From: DYGX01 sp035325905
GTDB lineage: Bacteria > Chloroflexota > Anaerolineae > Aggregatilineales > Aggregatilineaceae
Direction: 5' to 3'
DNA: 64,000 nucleotides
Assembly: GCA_035325905.1 (NCBI GenBank)
Contig: DAOKYY010000006.1
Span: 20,221 to 84,220, forward strand
The position numbers and the translations under genes were made by a program. This document shows positions 57,619 to 64,000 of the stretch, in pieces; the stretch's first letter is position 1, and each line of letters begins with the position of its first letter. The notes under the pieces were generated by a model. The model was not told the DNA's origin, ran no database searches, and saw nothing but the letters and a program-made list of their open reading frames with translations.

Positions 57619-58266
57619 GGGATGTTCCACGTATAGCTCCCCGGCCAGCTCATTGCCGAGCACCAGGCGCTCGCGACCGGCTTCGAGGTGCACCGGGCCA
57701 TTGAAGGGGCTGCGGGCGACGACTGTCACCGGCATACCGGGTATCAGTTGCACGCTCGCCAGGTAGCGCAGCTTCTCAGGATCGTGCGTCTTGACGCGAC
57801 TGACCTGCGCCGGGACGCCCTCCGGCCATTCGGCCAGTGGCTTATCCTCGACCACAGGCATGACGCCGTCTTTGGTGGGGATCGGCTCGCCATGCGGGCA
57901 GCGGCGCGGGAACCCGGCCATTTCGTCCATCCGCTCGATCACGCGCTCGTCCACGCCGCGCTCCAACAGCTCAACCATATCGTGGACCTCGTCCCAGCCG
58001 AAGCGCATCACCGAGACCATGTACGCTTCCAGGATACGATGCCGCCGGATCATATAGAGAGCGATCTTCTCGCCCTCAGTTGTCAGGCGAACACCTTGAT
58101 ACGGCTCGTGGACGATGTGGCCGTTTTCCGCCATGCGGCGTACCATGCGCGAGGCGGCTTGCAGCGAGACGCCCATCGCGTCAGCAATCATGGACAGTGT
58201 CACCCACGCCTTGCCATCCTGAAGGCGATAGATCTCGGCCAGGTAAAACCAGACTGTTGGGCACAT
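57607..58266 (-). CDS. DtxR/MntR-family metal-dependent regulator
   Basis: The 219-residue protein has an N-terminal HTH (TLSMIADAMGVSLQAASRMVRRM), the dimerisation/metal domain with RRHRILEAYMVSVMRFGWDEVHDMVELLE and CPHGEPIP, and a C-terminal SH3/FeoA-like domain (about 145-215). With iron or manganese bound it represses uptake genes. It is divergent from the iron(III) ABC operon, 375 bases apart, so that operon is its probable target. An AT-rich stretch with TATAAT on the minus strand (58362-58367) is its likely promoter. Confidence 0.88.
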   Translation of the reverse strand: MCPTVWFYLAEIYRLQDGKAWVTLSMIADAMGVSLQAASRMVRRMAENGHIVHEPYQGVRLTTEGEKIALYMIRRHRILEAYMVSVMRFGWDEVHDMVELLERGVDERVIERMDEMAGFPRRCPHGEPIPTKDGVMPVVEDKPLAEWPEGVPAQVSRVKTHDPEKLRYLASVQLIPGMPVTVVARSPFNGPVHLEAGRERLVLGNELAGELYVEHPSAG

Positions 58267-58433
58267 AGTAATCCTGCGACATTCGCTTCGCGGCGCGCCA
58301 CGCGCGGAAAATCCCTGTTCGTCGAACGCAAGCCTGCACGAGTCAGAGAAATCTTCAAATAATTATAAGAATCATTAGAGAAAATATACCCGGACGCGGC
58401 GTGGTTCGCAATGTTTCGGCGCGTAATTTAACG

Positions 58434-58450
58434 CGATTCCGATGGAATCG
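58434..58450. promoter_or_regulatory. Inverted repeat, 7-3-7 type
   Basis: CGATTCC-GAT-GGAATCG is a perfect 17-base inverted repeat between the DtxR-type gene and the iron operon. Candidate regulator site. Confidence 0.5.
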
Positions 58451-58458
58451 GCGTCGCC

Positions 58459-58481
58459 GTTTCAACCAGGTTGAAACCTGG
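58459..58481. promoter_or_regulatory. Overlapping inverted repeats
   Basis: GTTTCAACCAGGTTGAAAC (58459-58477) is an 8-3-8 inverted repeat, and CCAGGTTGAAACCTGG (58466-58481) is a second one sharing most bases. Only one of the two stems could form at a time in RNA; in DNA both could be protein sites. Confidence 0.5.
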
Positions 58482-58560
58482 GTCTTCCACTGTGTGAAAT
58501 ATGTCCTCAACCCCAGGGCCTTGATACCCCTGCGCCGGTATGGTTAAATCGCATCCGTAG

Positions 58561-58577
58561 TTGCGAACGATTCGCAA
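58561..58577. promoter_or_regulatory. Inverted repeat next to the iron operon start
   Basis: TTGCGAACGATTCGCAA is a perfect 7-3-7 inverted repeat, 65 bases before the binding-protein start codon. It is the best placed of the candidate operators in this region. Confidence 0.55.
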
Positions 58578-58641
58578 TAATGCTTCCGGCGGCGCCGGAC
58601 CCGCCGCCGTTTTCACACGCCGACAGGAAGGATATGAGTTG

Positions 58642-59688
58642 ATGCACCGGCTTCGCTTCTTGATTGCCAGCACGCTGTTTGTGATCGCCGCCGCCTCGAT
58701 CGTGATCCCGATCCCGCCGAGCAACAACGGCGAGCACCTGCTGGACGCCGCCGAGGCGCAGAGCACTACCTTGACGATTTACTCCGGCCGCAGCGAGGAC
58801 CTTGTGGGGCCGATCCTTGAGCAGTTTGAGCAGGACACGGGCATTGAGATCGATGTGCGCTACGGCGATACGTCGAGCCTGGCGCTGACGATTCTCGAAG
58901 AGGGCGCCAACACCCCCGCCGACGTGTTCTTCGCGCAAGATGCCGGGGCGCTCGGCCTGCTGTCGAAGAACGACCTGCTCGCCCCGCTGCCCGCGTATAT
59001 TCTGGACAGCGTTGAGCCGCGCTTTCGCTCGCCGGAAGGCGAATGGGTCGGCGTGACCGGGCGCGCGCGGGTGATCGCCTACAACACCGAAGTCTTGTCG
59101 CCGGAAGACCTGCCCGATACGCTGCTGGGCTTCACCGATCCCGCCTGGCGCGGGCGGCTCGGCTTCGCGCCGACCAACGCCTCATTCCTGGCGCACCTGA
59201 CCGCGATCCGCGTCGAAAAGGGTGACGACGCCGCGCGCGAGCTGGTCGAGGGGCTGCTCAGCAACGAGGCGCTCGAGTACGAGCGCAACGGCCAGGCGGT
59301 GGCGGCGGTCGCCGCCGGGGAGATCGACGCCGCGCTGGTGAACCACTACTACCTCTTCCGCCTGCTGGCCGAGACGCCCGACGCGCCGGTCGCGAACTAC
59401 TACTTCCCCGGCGACGATATCGGCAACCTGATCAACGTCGCGGGCGCGGGCATCCTGAGCGCGTCCGACGCCAAGCCGCTGGCGCAGCAGTTCATCGCGT
59501 ACCTGCTCTCGCGCACCGCGCAGGCGTACTTCGCGGAAGAGACGTTTGAATACCCGCTGCTGATCGGCTTCGACGCCGACCCGCGCCTCAAGCCGCTCGA
59601 CGAGATCGAGACGCCGGACATCAGCCTGAGCGACCTGGACGACCTGCAAGGCACGCTCGATCTGCTGGACGAGCTGCTGACGCGGTAG
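58642..59688 (+). CDS. Iron(III) ABC transporter substrate-binding protein (FbpA/AfuA-like)
   Basis: The 348-residue protein has a signal segment (1-25) and the FbpA-type fold: LTIYSGRSEDLVGPILEQFEQDTGIEIDVRYGDTS, ADVFFAQDAGALGLLS, IDAALVNHYYLFRLL with the Tyr pair that binds Fe3+, and GNLINVAGAGILSAS. It captures ferric iron. ATG 58642 follows AGGAAGGA. A hairpin lies between it and the permease gene. Confidence 0.9.
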   Translation: MHRLRFLIASTLFVIAAASIVIPIPPSNNGEHLLDAAEAQSTTLTIYSGRSEDLVGPILEQFEQDTGIEIDVRYGDTSSLALTILEEGANTPADVFFAQDAGALGLLSKNDLLAPLPAYILDSVEPRFRSPEGEWVGVTGRARVIAYNTEVLSPEDLPDTLLGFTDPAWRGRLGFAPTNASFLAHLTAIRVEKGDDAARELVEGLLSNEALEYERNGQAVAAVAAGEIDAALVNHYYLFRLLAETPDAPVANYYFPGDDIGNLINVAGAGILSASDAKPLAQQFIAYLLSRTAQAYFAEETFEYPLLIGFDADPRLKPLDEIETPDISLSDLDDLQGTLDLLDELLTR

Positions 59689-59735
59689 CGCCGCGAGACG
59701 AGCCGGTAGCCATTTTCTTCGGACTATGCAAAAAC

Positions 59736-59775
59736 AAGGATCGCCGGAGCACGCTGGCCCGGCGATCCTTTTTCT
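59736..59775 (+). terminator. Hairpin between iron-binding-protein and permease genes (partial terminator)
   Basis: AAGGATCGCCGG (59736-59747) pairs with CCGGCGATCCTT (59759-59770), then TTT. The T-run is 5 bases with the stem end, so it probably terminates part of the transcripts and favours the binding protein. Confidence 0.8.
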
Positions 59776-59819
59776 GAGCGCCTGATTACCAGCACACAGA
59801 ACGTACGGCAGCCATTACC

Positions 59820-61412
59820 GTGATTACACTCTTGCCGCGCCGCACCGGCGCTTCGCGCTTGCTCCTGGCGCTCGCGATCCCGCTGGCGCTGGTGGCGCTG
59901 TTCCCGACGCTCTATCTCGCGCTGCGCGCCGCGCAGGTCCCGCCGGACGATGCGGCGGCCTATCTGACGCGCTCCGGCACGCTGCGCGTGATCGGGCGGA
60001 GCCTGCTGCTGGTCGGCGCGGTGTCGCTGGCCGCCGCCGCGATCGGCATCCCGGCAGCGTGGCTGACCGTCCGCACCGATCTACGGGCGCGGCGGCTGTG
60101 GACGATCGCGCTGACCGTGCCGCTGGTCATCCCGTCCTACGTCGCGGCGCTGGCGCTGGTCGGCGCGTTCGGACAGCGTGGCTTCGTGCAGGGCTGGCTC
60201 GCGCCGCTCGGTGTGGAGCGCATCCCGTCGATTTACGGCTTCTGGGGCGCGTGGCTCTCGATCACGCTGCTGGCATACCCGTTCGTCTTCCTGAGCGTGC
60301 GCGCCGGGCTGAAAGGACTGGACCCGGCGCTGGAGGAAGCGTCGCGCACGCTCGGGCGGCCGGCCTGGGAGACGTTCCGCCGCGTGACCGCGCCGCAGCT
60401 TGCGCCGTCGATCATGGCGGGCGTGCTGCTGGTGGCGCTCTACACGCTCAGCGACTTCGGCGCGGTCGCGATTATGCAGTACAACGTCTTCACGCGCGCG
60501 ATCTACCTGCGCCTCAGTCTCGATCTTGAGACGGCCGCGCTGCTGTCGATGGTGCTGATCGCGCTCTCGATCGCGATTCTGGCGCTGGCGAGCGCCACCG
60601 AGCGGCGCGGCAGCTATTACGCGCAGCGCAGCGCCCGCGCGCCCCGCCGCGTGACGCTGGGTCGCTGGCAGTGGGCCGCGCAAGCCTTCGTCGCGCTGAT
60701 CGCGCTCGGCGCCCTGGTCGCGCCGCTCAGCGTGCTTGGCTACTGGCTGGTCAACGGCCTGCAACACGGCGAGACGCTGCGCGACGTGCTGATCCCGTTG
60801 CAGCGCTCGATCCGGGCGGCGGCGCTGGCGGCGCTGGCCTGCGGCGCGCTGGCGCTGCCGTTCGTTGTGCTCCAGGTGCGCTATCCGAGCCGCCTGAGCC
60901 ACGCGCTGGCGCGCAGCGTTTACCTGGGCTACGCGCTGCCGGGCGTGGTCGTCGCGCTGGCGTTCGTGTTTATCGGCGCGCGGGCGCTGGGCACGCTCAG
61001 AGAGTGGTTCGGGGTGACGGATTACCGCAGCCTGGGCCTGCTGATCGCGGCCTATGTCGTGCGCTTTATCCCTCAGGCGCTCGGCCCGGCCCGCGCCGGG
61101 CTGTTGCAGGTCAACCCGCACCTCGAAGAAAGCGCGCTGACGCTGGGCCGCAGCCGACCGCATGTGTTCTGGAGCATCACCCTGCCTCTGATGCGGCCCG
61201 GCCTGGTCGCGGGCGTCGCGCTGGTTTTCCTGACCGTGATGAAAGAGCTACCGGTCACGCTGCTGCTCGCGCCGAGCGGCTACACCACGCTCGCGACGCG
61301 CATCTGGTCGGCCAGCAGCGAGGCGTTCTACGCCCGCGCGGCGGCCCCGGCGCTGGTCCTGGTGCTGATTTCGGCGCTCTCATTGGTCTACATTCTGGAT
61401 GACGATGACTGA
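59820..61412 (+). CDS. Iron(III) ABC transporter permease, fused double permease (FbpB-like)
   Basis: The 530-residue protein contains two permease domains in one chain, as in FbpB and AfuB, with about twelve helices. The two coupling loops are LEEASRTLGRPAWETFRRV and LEESALTLGRSRPHVFWSI. GTG 59820 is the start; the ribosome site is weak. Its end overlaps the ATPase gene by 14 bases. Confidence 0.9.
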   Translation: MITLLPRRTGASRLLLALAIPLALVALFPTLYLALRAAQVPPDDAAAYLTRSGTLRVIGRSLLLVGAVSLAAAAIGIPAAWLTVRTDLRARRLWTIALTVPLVIPSYVAALALVGAFGQRGFVQGWLAPLGVERIPSIYGFWGAWLSITLLAYPFVFLSVRAGLKGLDPALEEASRTLGRPAWETFRRVTAPQLAPSIMAGVLLVALYTLSDFGAVAIMQYNVFTRAIYLRLSLDLETAALLSMVLIALSIAILALASATERRGSYYAQRSARAPRRVTLGRWQWAAQAFVALIALGALVAPLSVLGYWLVNGLQHGETLRDVLIPLQRSIRAAALAALACGALALPFVVLQVRYPSRLSHALARSVYLGYALPGVVVALAFVFIGARALGTLREWFGVTDYRSLGLLIAAYVVRFIPQALGPARAGLLQVNPHLEESALTLGRSRPHVFWSITLPLMRPGLVAGVALVFLTVMKELPVTLLLAPSGYTTLATRIWSASSEAFYARAAAPALVLVLISALSLVYILDDDD

Positions 61413-62433
61413 ACCCTTCGCCCTCGCCTGCCACGATCTGAGCAAGTCATTCGGCCCGGTCCGCGCCGTCGAATCCGTCAGCTTCCGCCTGGAAAACGGG
61501 CGCTTTCTGGCGCTGCTGGGTCCGAGCGGCTGCGGCAAGACAACTGTCCTGCGCATGATCGCCGGGCTGGAGCGGCCGGATTCCGGCGTGATCGAGCTGG
61601 CAGGGCGCGTGGTGAGCGACGAGCGCGCCTTTATCCCGCCGGACCGGCGGCGCGTCGGGCTGGTGTTTCAGGACTATGCGCTGTTCCCGCACCTAACCGT
61701 CGCGGAGAATGTCGCCTACGGGCTGGCGCGCGGCGCGGATCGCGCGCGGCGCGTGGCGGCGCTGCTGGACCTGGTTGGGCTGGGCGGGTACGAGGCGCGC
61801 TATCCGCGCGAGCTATCCGGCGGGCAGCAGCAGCGCGTTGCGCTGGCGCGGGCGCTCGCCCCGCAGCCGGACCTGATTCTGCTTGACGAGCCGTTCTCGA
61901 ACCTGGACGTGGCGCTGCGGACGCAGGTGCGCGAGGATGTGCAGCGCATCATCCGCGAGGCGGGCGTCTCGGCGGTGCTGGTCACGCATGACCAGGACGA
62001 AGCCATGAGCCTGGCGGATTGCGTGGCGGTGATGTTCGCCGGGCGCATCCACCAGATCGGCGCGCCGCGCGCGCTGTACGAGACGCCGGTTTCGCGCCAG
62101 GTGGCGCAGTTTCTCGGCGACGCGAACCTGATCCCTGGCACCGCACGCGGACAGATCGCGGCAACGGCGCTCGGCGATCTGCCGCTGCGTGAGGCCGCGC
62201 ACGGCCCGGTCGAAGTCCTGCTGCGGCCCGAGGCGTTGGAGCTGCGCTCCGGCGGAACTGGCGCGCCTGCGACCGTGCAGCGGGCGATCTATCACGGCGC
62301 GCACCAGGCCGTCTGGCTGGCGCTGGCCGATGGCGCGACGCTCAAGGCGCTCGCCCCGGCGGATGTCGAATGGCGAACGGGCGATCAGGTCCGCGTGACG
62401 ATGCGCGGCGCGGCGCTGGCCTATCCCGCGTAA
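61399..62433 (+). CDS. Iron(III) ABC transporter ATP-binding protein (FbpC-like)
   Basis: The 344-residue ATPase has Walker A GPSGCGKTT, Q-loop VFQDYALFPHLTV, signature LSGGQQQRVALARAL, Walker B LILLDEPFSNLD and H-loop LVTHDQDEAMS, followed by a TOBE-like domain (about 240-340). It energises the fused permease. The first ATG (61399) lies inside the permease end; ATG 61405 is an alternative start. Confidence 0.92.
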   Translation: MTMTEPFALACHDLSKSFGPVRAVESVSFRLENGRFLALLGPSGCGKTTVLRMIAGLERPDSGVIELAGRVVSDERAFIPPDRRRVGLVFQDYALFPHLTVAENVAYGLARGADRARRVAALLDLVGLGGYEARYPRELSGGQQQRVALARALAPQPDLILLDEPFSNLDVALRTQVREDVQRIIREAGVSAVLVTHDQDEAMSLADCVAVMFAGRIHQIGAPRALYETPVSRQVAQFLGDANLIPGTARGQIAATALGDLPLREAAHGPVEVLLRPEALELRSGGTGAPATVQRAIYHGAHQAVWLALADGATLKALAPADVEWRTGDQVRVTMRGAALAYPA

Positions 62434-62435
62434 CG

Positions 62436-62472
62436 AAAAGCGCCCGGGCCTCTCAACGGGCGATCCGGGCGC
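62436..62472 (-). terminator. Terminator between the iron ATPase gene and the HAD gene
   Basis: GCGCCCGG (62440-62447) pairs with CCGGGCGC (62465-62472). On the minus strand the stem is followed by TTTT (62436-62439 read in reverse), so it terminates the HAD gene transcript; it may also stop the plus strand weakly. Confidence 0.65.
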
Positions 62473-62491
62473 GCTGCTCATACAGGTCGCA

Positions 62492-63388
62492 TCAGGTGCG
62501 CTTCCAGGGGGGCGTCGTGGGCAGATGCGCCTCGAACTCGGCGATCAGCGCGGCCTCGTACTCCCCGGCGTAGGTCCCGGCGAAGAACCGCTCCATCGCC
62601 TCATCGTAGAACCGCCGCCACGACTCTTCCTCTTCGCCTGGCATGATCGGGTAGAACAGCGCGTCGTTGGCACGGGCGGCCTGCATATCGCCCGGCGCGT
62701 CGCCGATCATCAAGAGGTGGCTCGGATCATAGCGACCGCTCGACGCCAGCGCGAGGTGCTGCGCCTTCTTGCCCATCTCCTGCCCGGCGATCACCGCGAC
62801 GTGCTGCGCCAGGTCGTGCTCGTGCCACTCCTGGTTGAGCGCGGCGGTCGGCGTGGCCGAGACCACGATCATATCGGCGCGGTCTTCCATCGCCAGCAGG
62901 CTCTCGCGCACGTAGGGGAACGGCGGCACGCCGCGCACCATCTCGGCGATCGCCTTATTGACGGCGGTCGTCCACACCAGCGCGCGCTCCAGCTCCGGGT
63001 CGCCGGGGTGCTCAGCCATATAGCCGCGCAGCCCGCTGTCGCTGTGCGGAAAACGATCCTGGGCGATGAATCTGCGCAACGAATCCGCCTGGGGGATCGT
63101 CACGCCACGCCGGATGACTTCGTCGCGCTCGCGCAGCAGGTCGAAGACCATCACCAGCGCGGGCCAGCGGTTCGTGCCGCGCCACGTCGAGTAGAGGTTG
63201 ACAAACTCCGCCGCCTGGCGCGCGTACTTCGAGACCGGTTGCAAATCCCAATACTGGATGATCGCCGGGATGAAGCACTCTTTGTGCTTGATCTCCATCG
63301 TGTCGAAGGCGCACCCGTCCGAGTCGATCCCGACCAGAAACGAGTGGCGCGGCTGAAAATCTTGCAGGGCCTGAGCCGGGTTAGACAT
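62492..63388 (-). CDS. HAD-family hydrolase
   Basis: The 298-residue protein has HAD motifs: motif I GIDSDGCAFDTM (Asp nucleophile and second Asp), motif II VVSATP, a Lys in GKKAQHL and motif III MIGDAPGDMQAA. The large middle part (about 60-170) is a cap domain. It probably acts on a small phosphorylated compound; the substrate is unknown. It lies 12 bases downstream of the phosphofructokinase-like gene on the same strand. Confidence 0.78.
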   Translation of the reverse strand: MSNPAQALQDFQPRHSFLVGIDSDGCAFDTMEIKHKECFIPAIIQYWDLQPVSKYARQAAEFVNLYSTWRGTNRWPALVMVFDLLRERDEVIRRGVTIPQADSLRRFIAQDRFPHSDSGLRGYMAEHPGDPELERALVWTTAVNKAIAEMVRGVPPFPYVRESLLAMEDRADMIVVSATPTAALNQEWHEHDLAQHVAVIAGQEMGKKAQHLALASSGRYDPSHLLMIGDAPGDMQAARANDALFYPIMPGEEEESWRRFYDEAMERFFAGTYAGEYEAALIAEFEAHLPTTPPWKRT

Positions 63389-63400
63389 TCAACGGTCCTT

Positions 63401-64000
63401 TCATTTGCGATAAGCCTGGGGCACATAAGCGGGCAGCCGCCGGTCCGCGAAGCGCATTTCCAGCCGGGCGAAACGCTGCAAGCCATCCACCAGCGGCACG
63501 TCTGGCGTCTTCGCGCCGATCAGCGGGCGCGCGTAGGCCACGAAATCATCCGTCACGTCGAGACGGCTGGGCGCGATCCACGCCGCCGGGAAGGTCCGCT
63601 CCGAGTTGGCGACCTGCTCCAGCGGGACTTTGTCGTAGCGCACGCGGTAGCCCGGCCCCGGCTCGCGCAGGATCGTCGCCATGAAGCCGTGCTCACCCGC
63701 CGCCGCGATCTGCACCGCCTCGCGCCCGACCTCGTAAGCTTCCTCCAGATCAATCACCGACGCGTACAGCATATTGTGGCGCTGGTCCGTGCCGGGGATG
63801 TTGGCGCGCGCCGAGCCGGGCACCGGCAGCCCACGCCCGTTCAGCGCGTTGATCACCGCCTGCCCAACCATCATCTTGCTGGCGCCGAACTCGGTGTGGC
63901 CGAAGGCGTCTTTGCGCTCGCCGAGCGACCCGACATCGTACCCTTCGCTGACGATCACCAGGGCGCGGCCCTCGCGCTTCAGCAGGTCGTTGACCGCGTC
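63401..64000 (-). CDS. Phosphofructokinase-family protein (PPi-type likely), C-terminal part
   Basis: The frame is open to the window edge and continues outside, so only the last 199 residues are visible. Blocks such as LVIVSEGYDVGSLG, NIPGTDQRHNMLYASVIDLEEAYEVGREAV and TILREPGPGYRVRYDKVPLEQVANSERTFPAAWI match the PFK/PPi-dependent phosphofructokinase family. The visible part does not include the residues that separate ATP- from PPi-users. It precedes the HAD gene in the same unit. Confidence 0.72.
   Translation of the reverse strand, partial: DAVNDLLKREGRALVIVSEGYDVGSLGERKDAFGHTEFGASKMMVGQAVINALNGRGLPVPGSARANIPGTDQRHNMLYASVIDLEEAYEVGREAVQIAAAGEHGFMATILREPGPGYRVRYDKVPLEQVANSERTFPAAWIAPSRLDVTDDFVAYARPLIGAKTPDVPLVDGLQRFARLEMRFADRRLPAYVPQAYRK

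Noticed and set aside
1..64000. rRNA, insertion sequences, integrases, phage genes and CRISPR arrays
   Set aside because: Nothing with these features was seen on either strand; gaps between genes are short and are accounted for above.

Overview
This 64 kb window is a GC-rich, densely coded bacterial chromosome segment. The gene repertoire suggests a Chloroflexota (Anaerolineae-like) heterotroph: SBP-first ABC transport operons, an orphan riboflavin-binding protein under an FMN riboswitch, membrane-GAF/SpoIIE/STAS modules, GH130 plus YesL-type loci and a cupredoxin-fused copper nitrite reductase. This placement is inferred from gene content and was not tested by a database search. I see no rRNA, tRNA, insertion sequence, integrase, phage gene or CRISPR array.

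Layout. 1-8.7 kb: a Moco-riboswitch-like leader and an FmdE-MobB fusion; an RffC/RffA-like pair (acetyltransferase plus sugar-nucleotide aminotransferase); an FMN riboswitch with a ribY-like binding protein; an L-fucose isomerase; and a TorD-type chaperone next to a radical SAM protein. 9-13 kb: a GNAT enzyme and a peptide/nickel-type ABC system without ATPases. 13.3-19.3 kb: a ribose/xylose-type ABC operon whose binding protein is a perfect in-frame tandem duplication, followed by a xylose isomerase. 20-30.2 kb: a LacI-controlled CUT1 operon with a large secreted alpha/alpha-toroid protein, YesL, a GH130 phosphorylase and a Gfo/Idh/MocA dehydrogenase, probably for mannoside-type oligosaccharides. 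30.4-36.3 kb: a secreted SH3-LysM protein, a heterodimeric ABC exporter, and a small HTH regulator paired with a membrane protein.

36.4-42.4 kb is a nitrogen-oxide island: a cysteine-free Crp/Fnr regulator, two TTGAY-N4-GTCAA boxes at good promoter distance, a ferredoxin, a three-cupredoxin NirK, MIP18-like and DUF2249 proteins, an NnrS-like membrane protein and a flavin oxidoreductase. 42.4-47 kb is a partner-switching cassette (membrane sensor, GAF-SpoIIE phosphatase, RsbW-like kinase, two STAS proteins and an unknown). 47-54.8 kb holds a Zn/Mn binding protein with a strong promoter and operator-like palindrome, a thioesterase, an ATC-hydrolase-like protein, two tandem Doc proteins, DoxX, a NarX/NarL-type two-component pair, a YkgJ-like protein and MsrA. 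55-64 kb holds a clan-A glycosidase overlapping a TM0106-type nuclease, a DtxR-family regulator divergent from an iron(III) ABC operon (binding protein, fused permease, ATPase) with several 7-3-7 inverted repeats between them, a HAD hydrolase and a truncated phosphofructokinase-family gene.

Recurring theme: in all four SBP-first transport operons a GC-rich hairpin lies directly after the binding-protein gene and before the next transporter gene, which fits differential expression of the binding protein.
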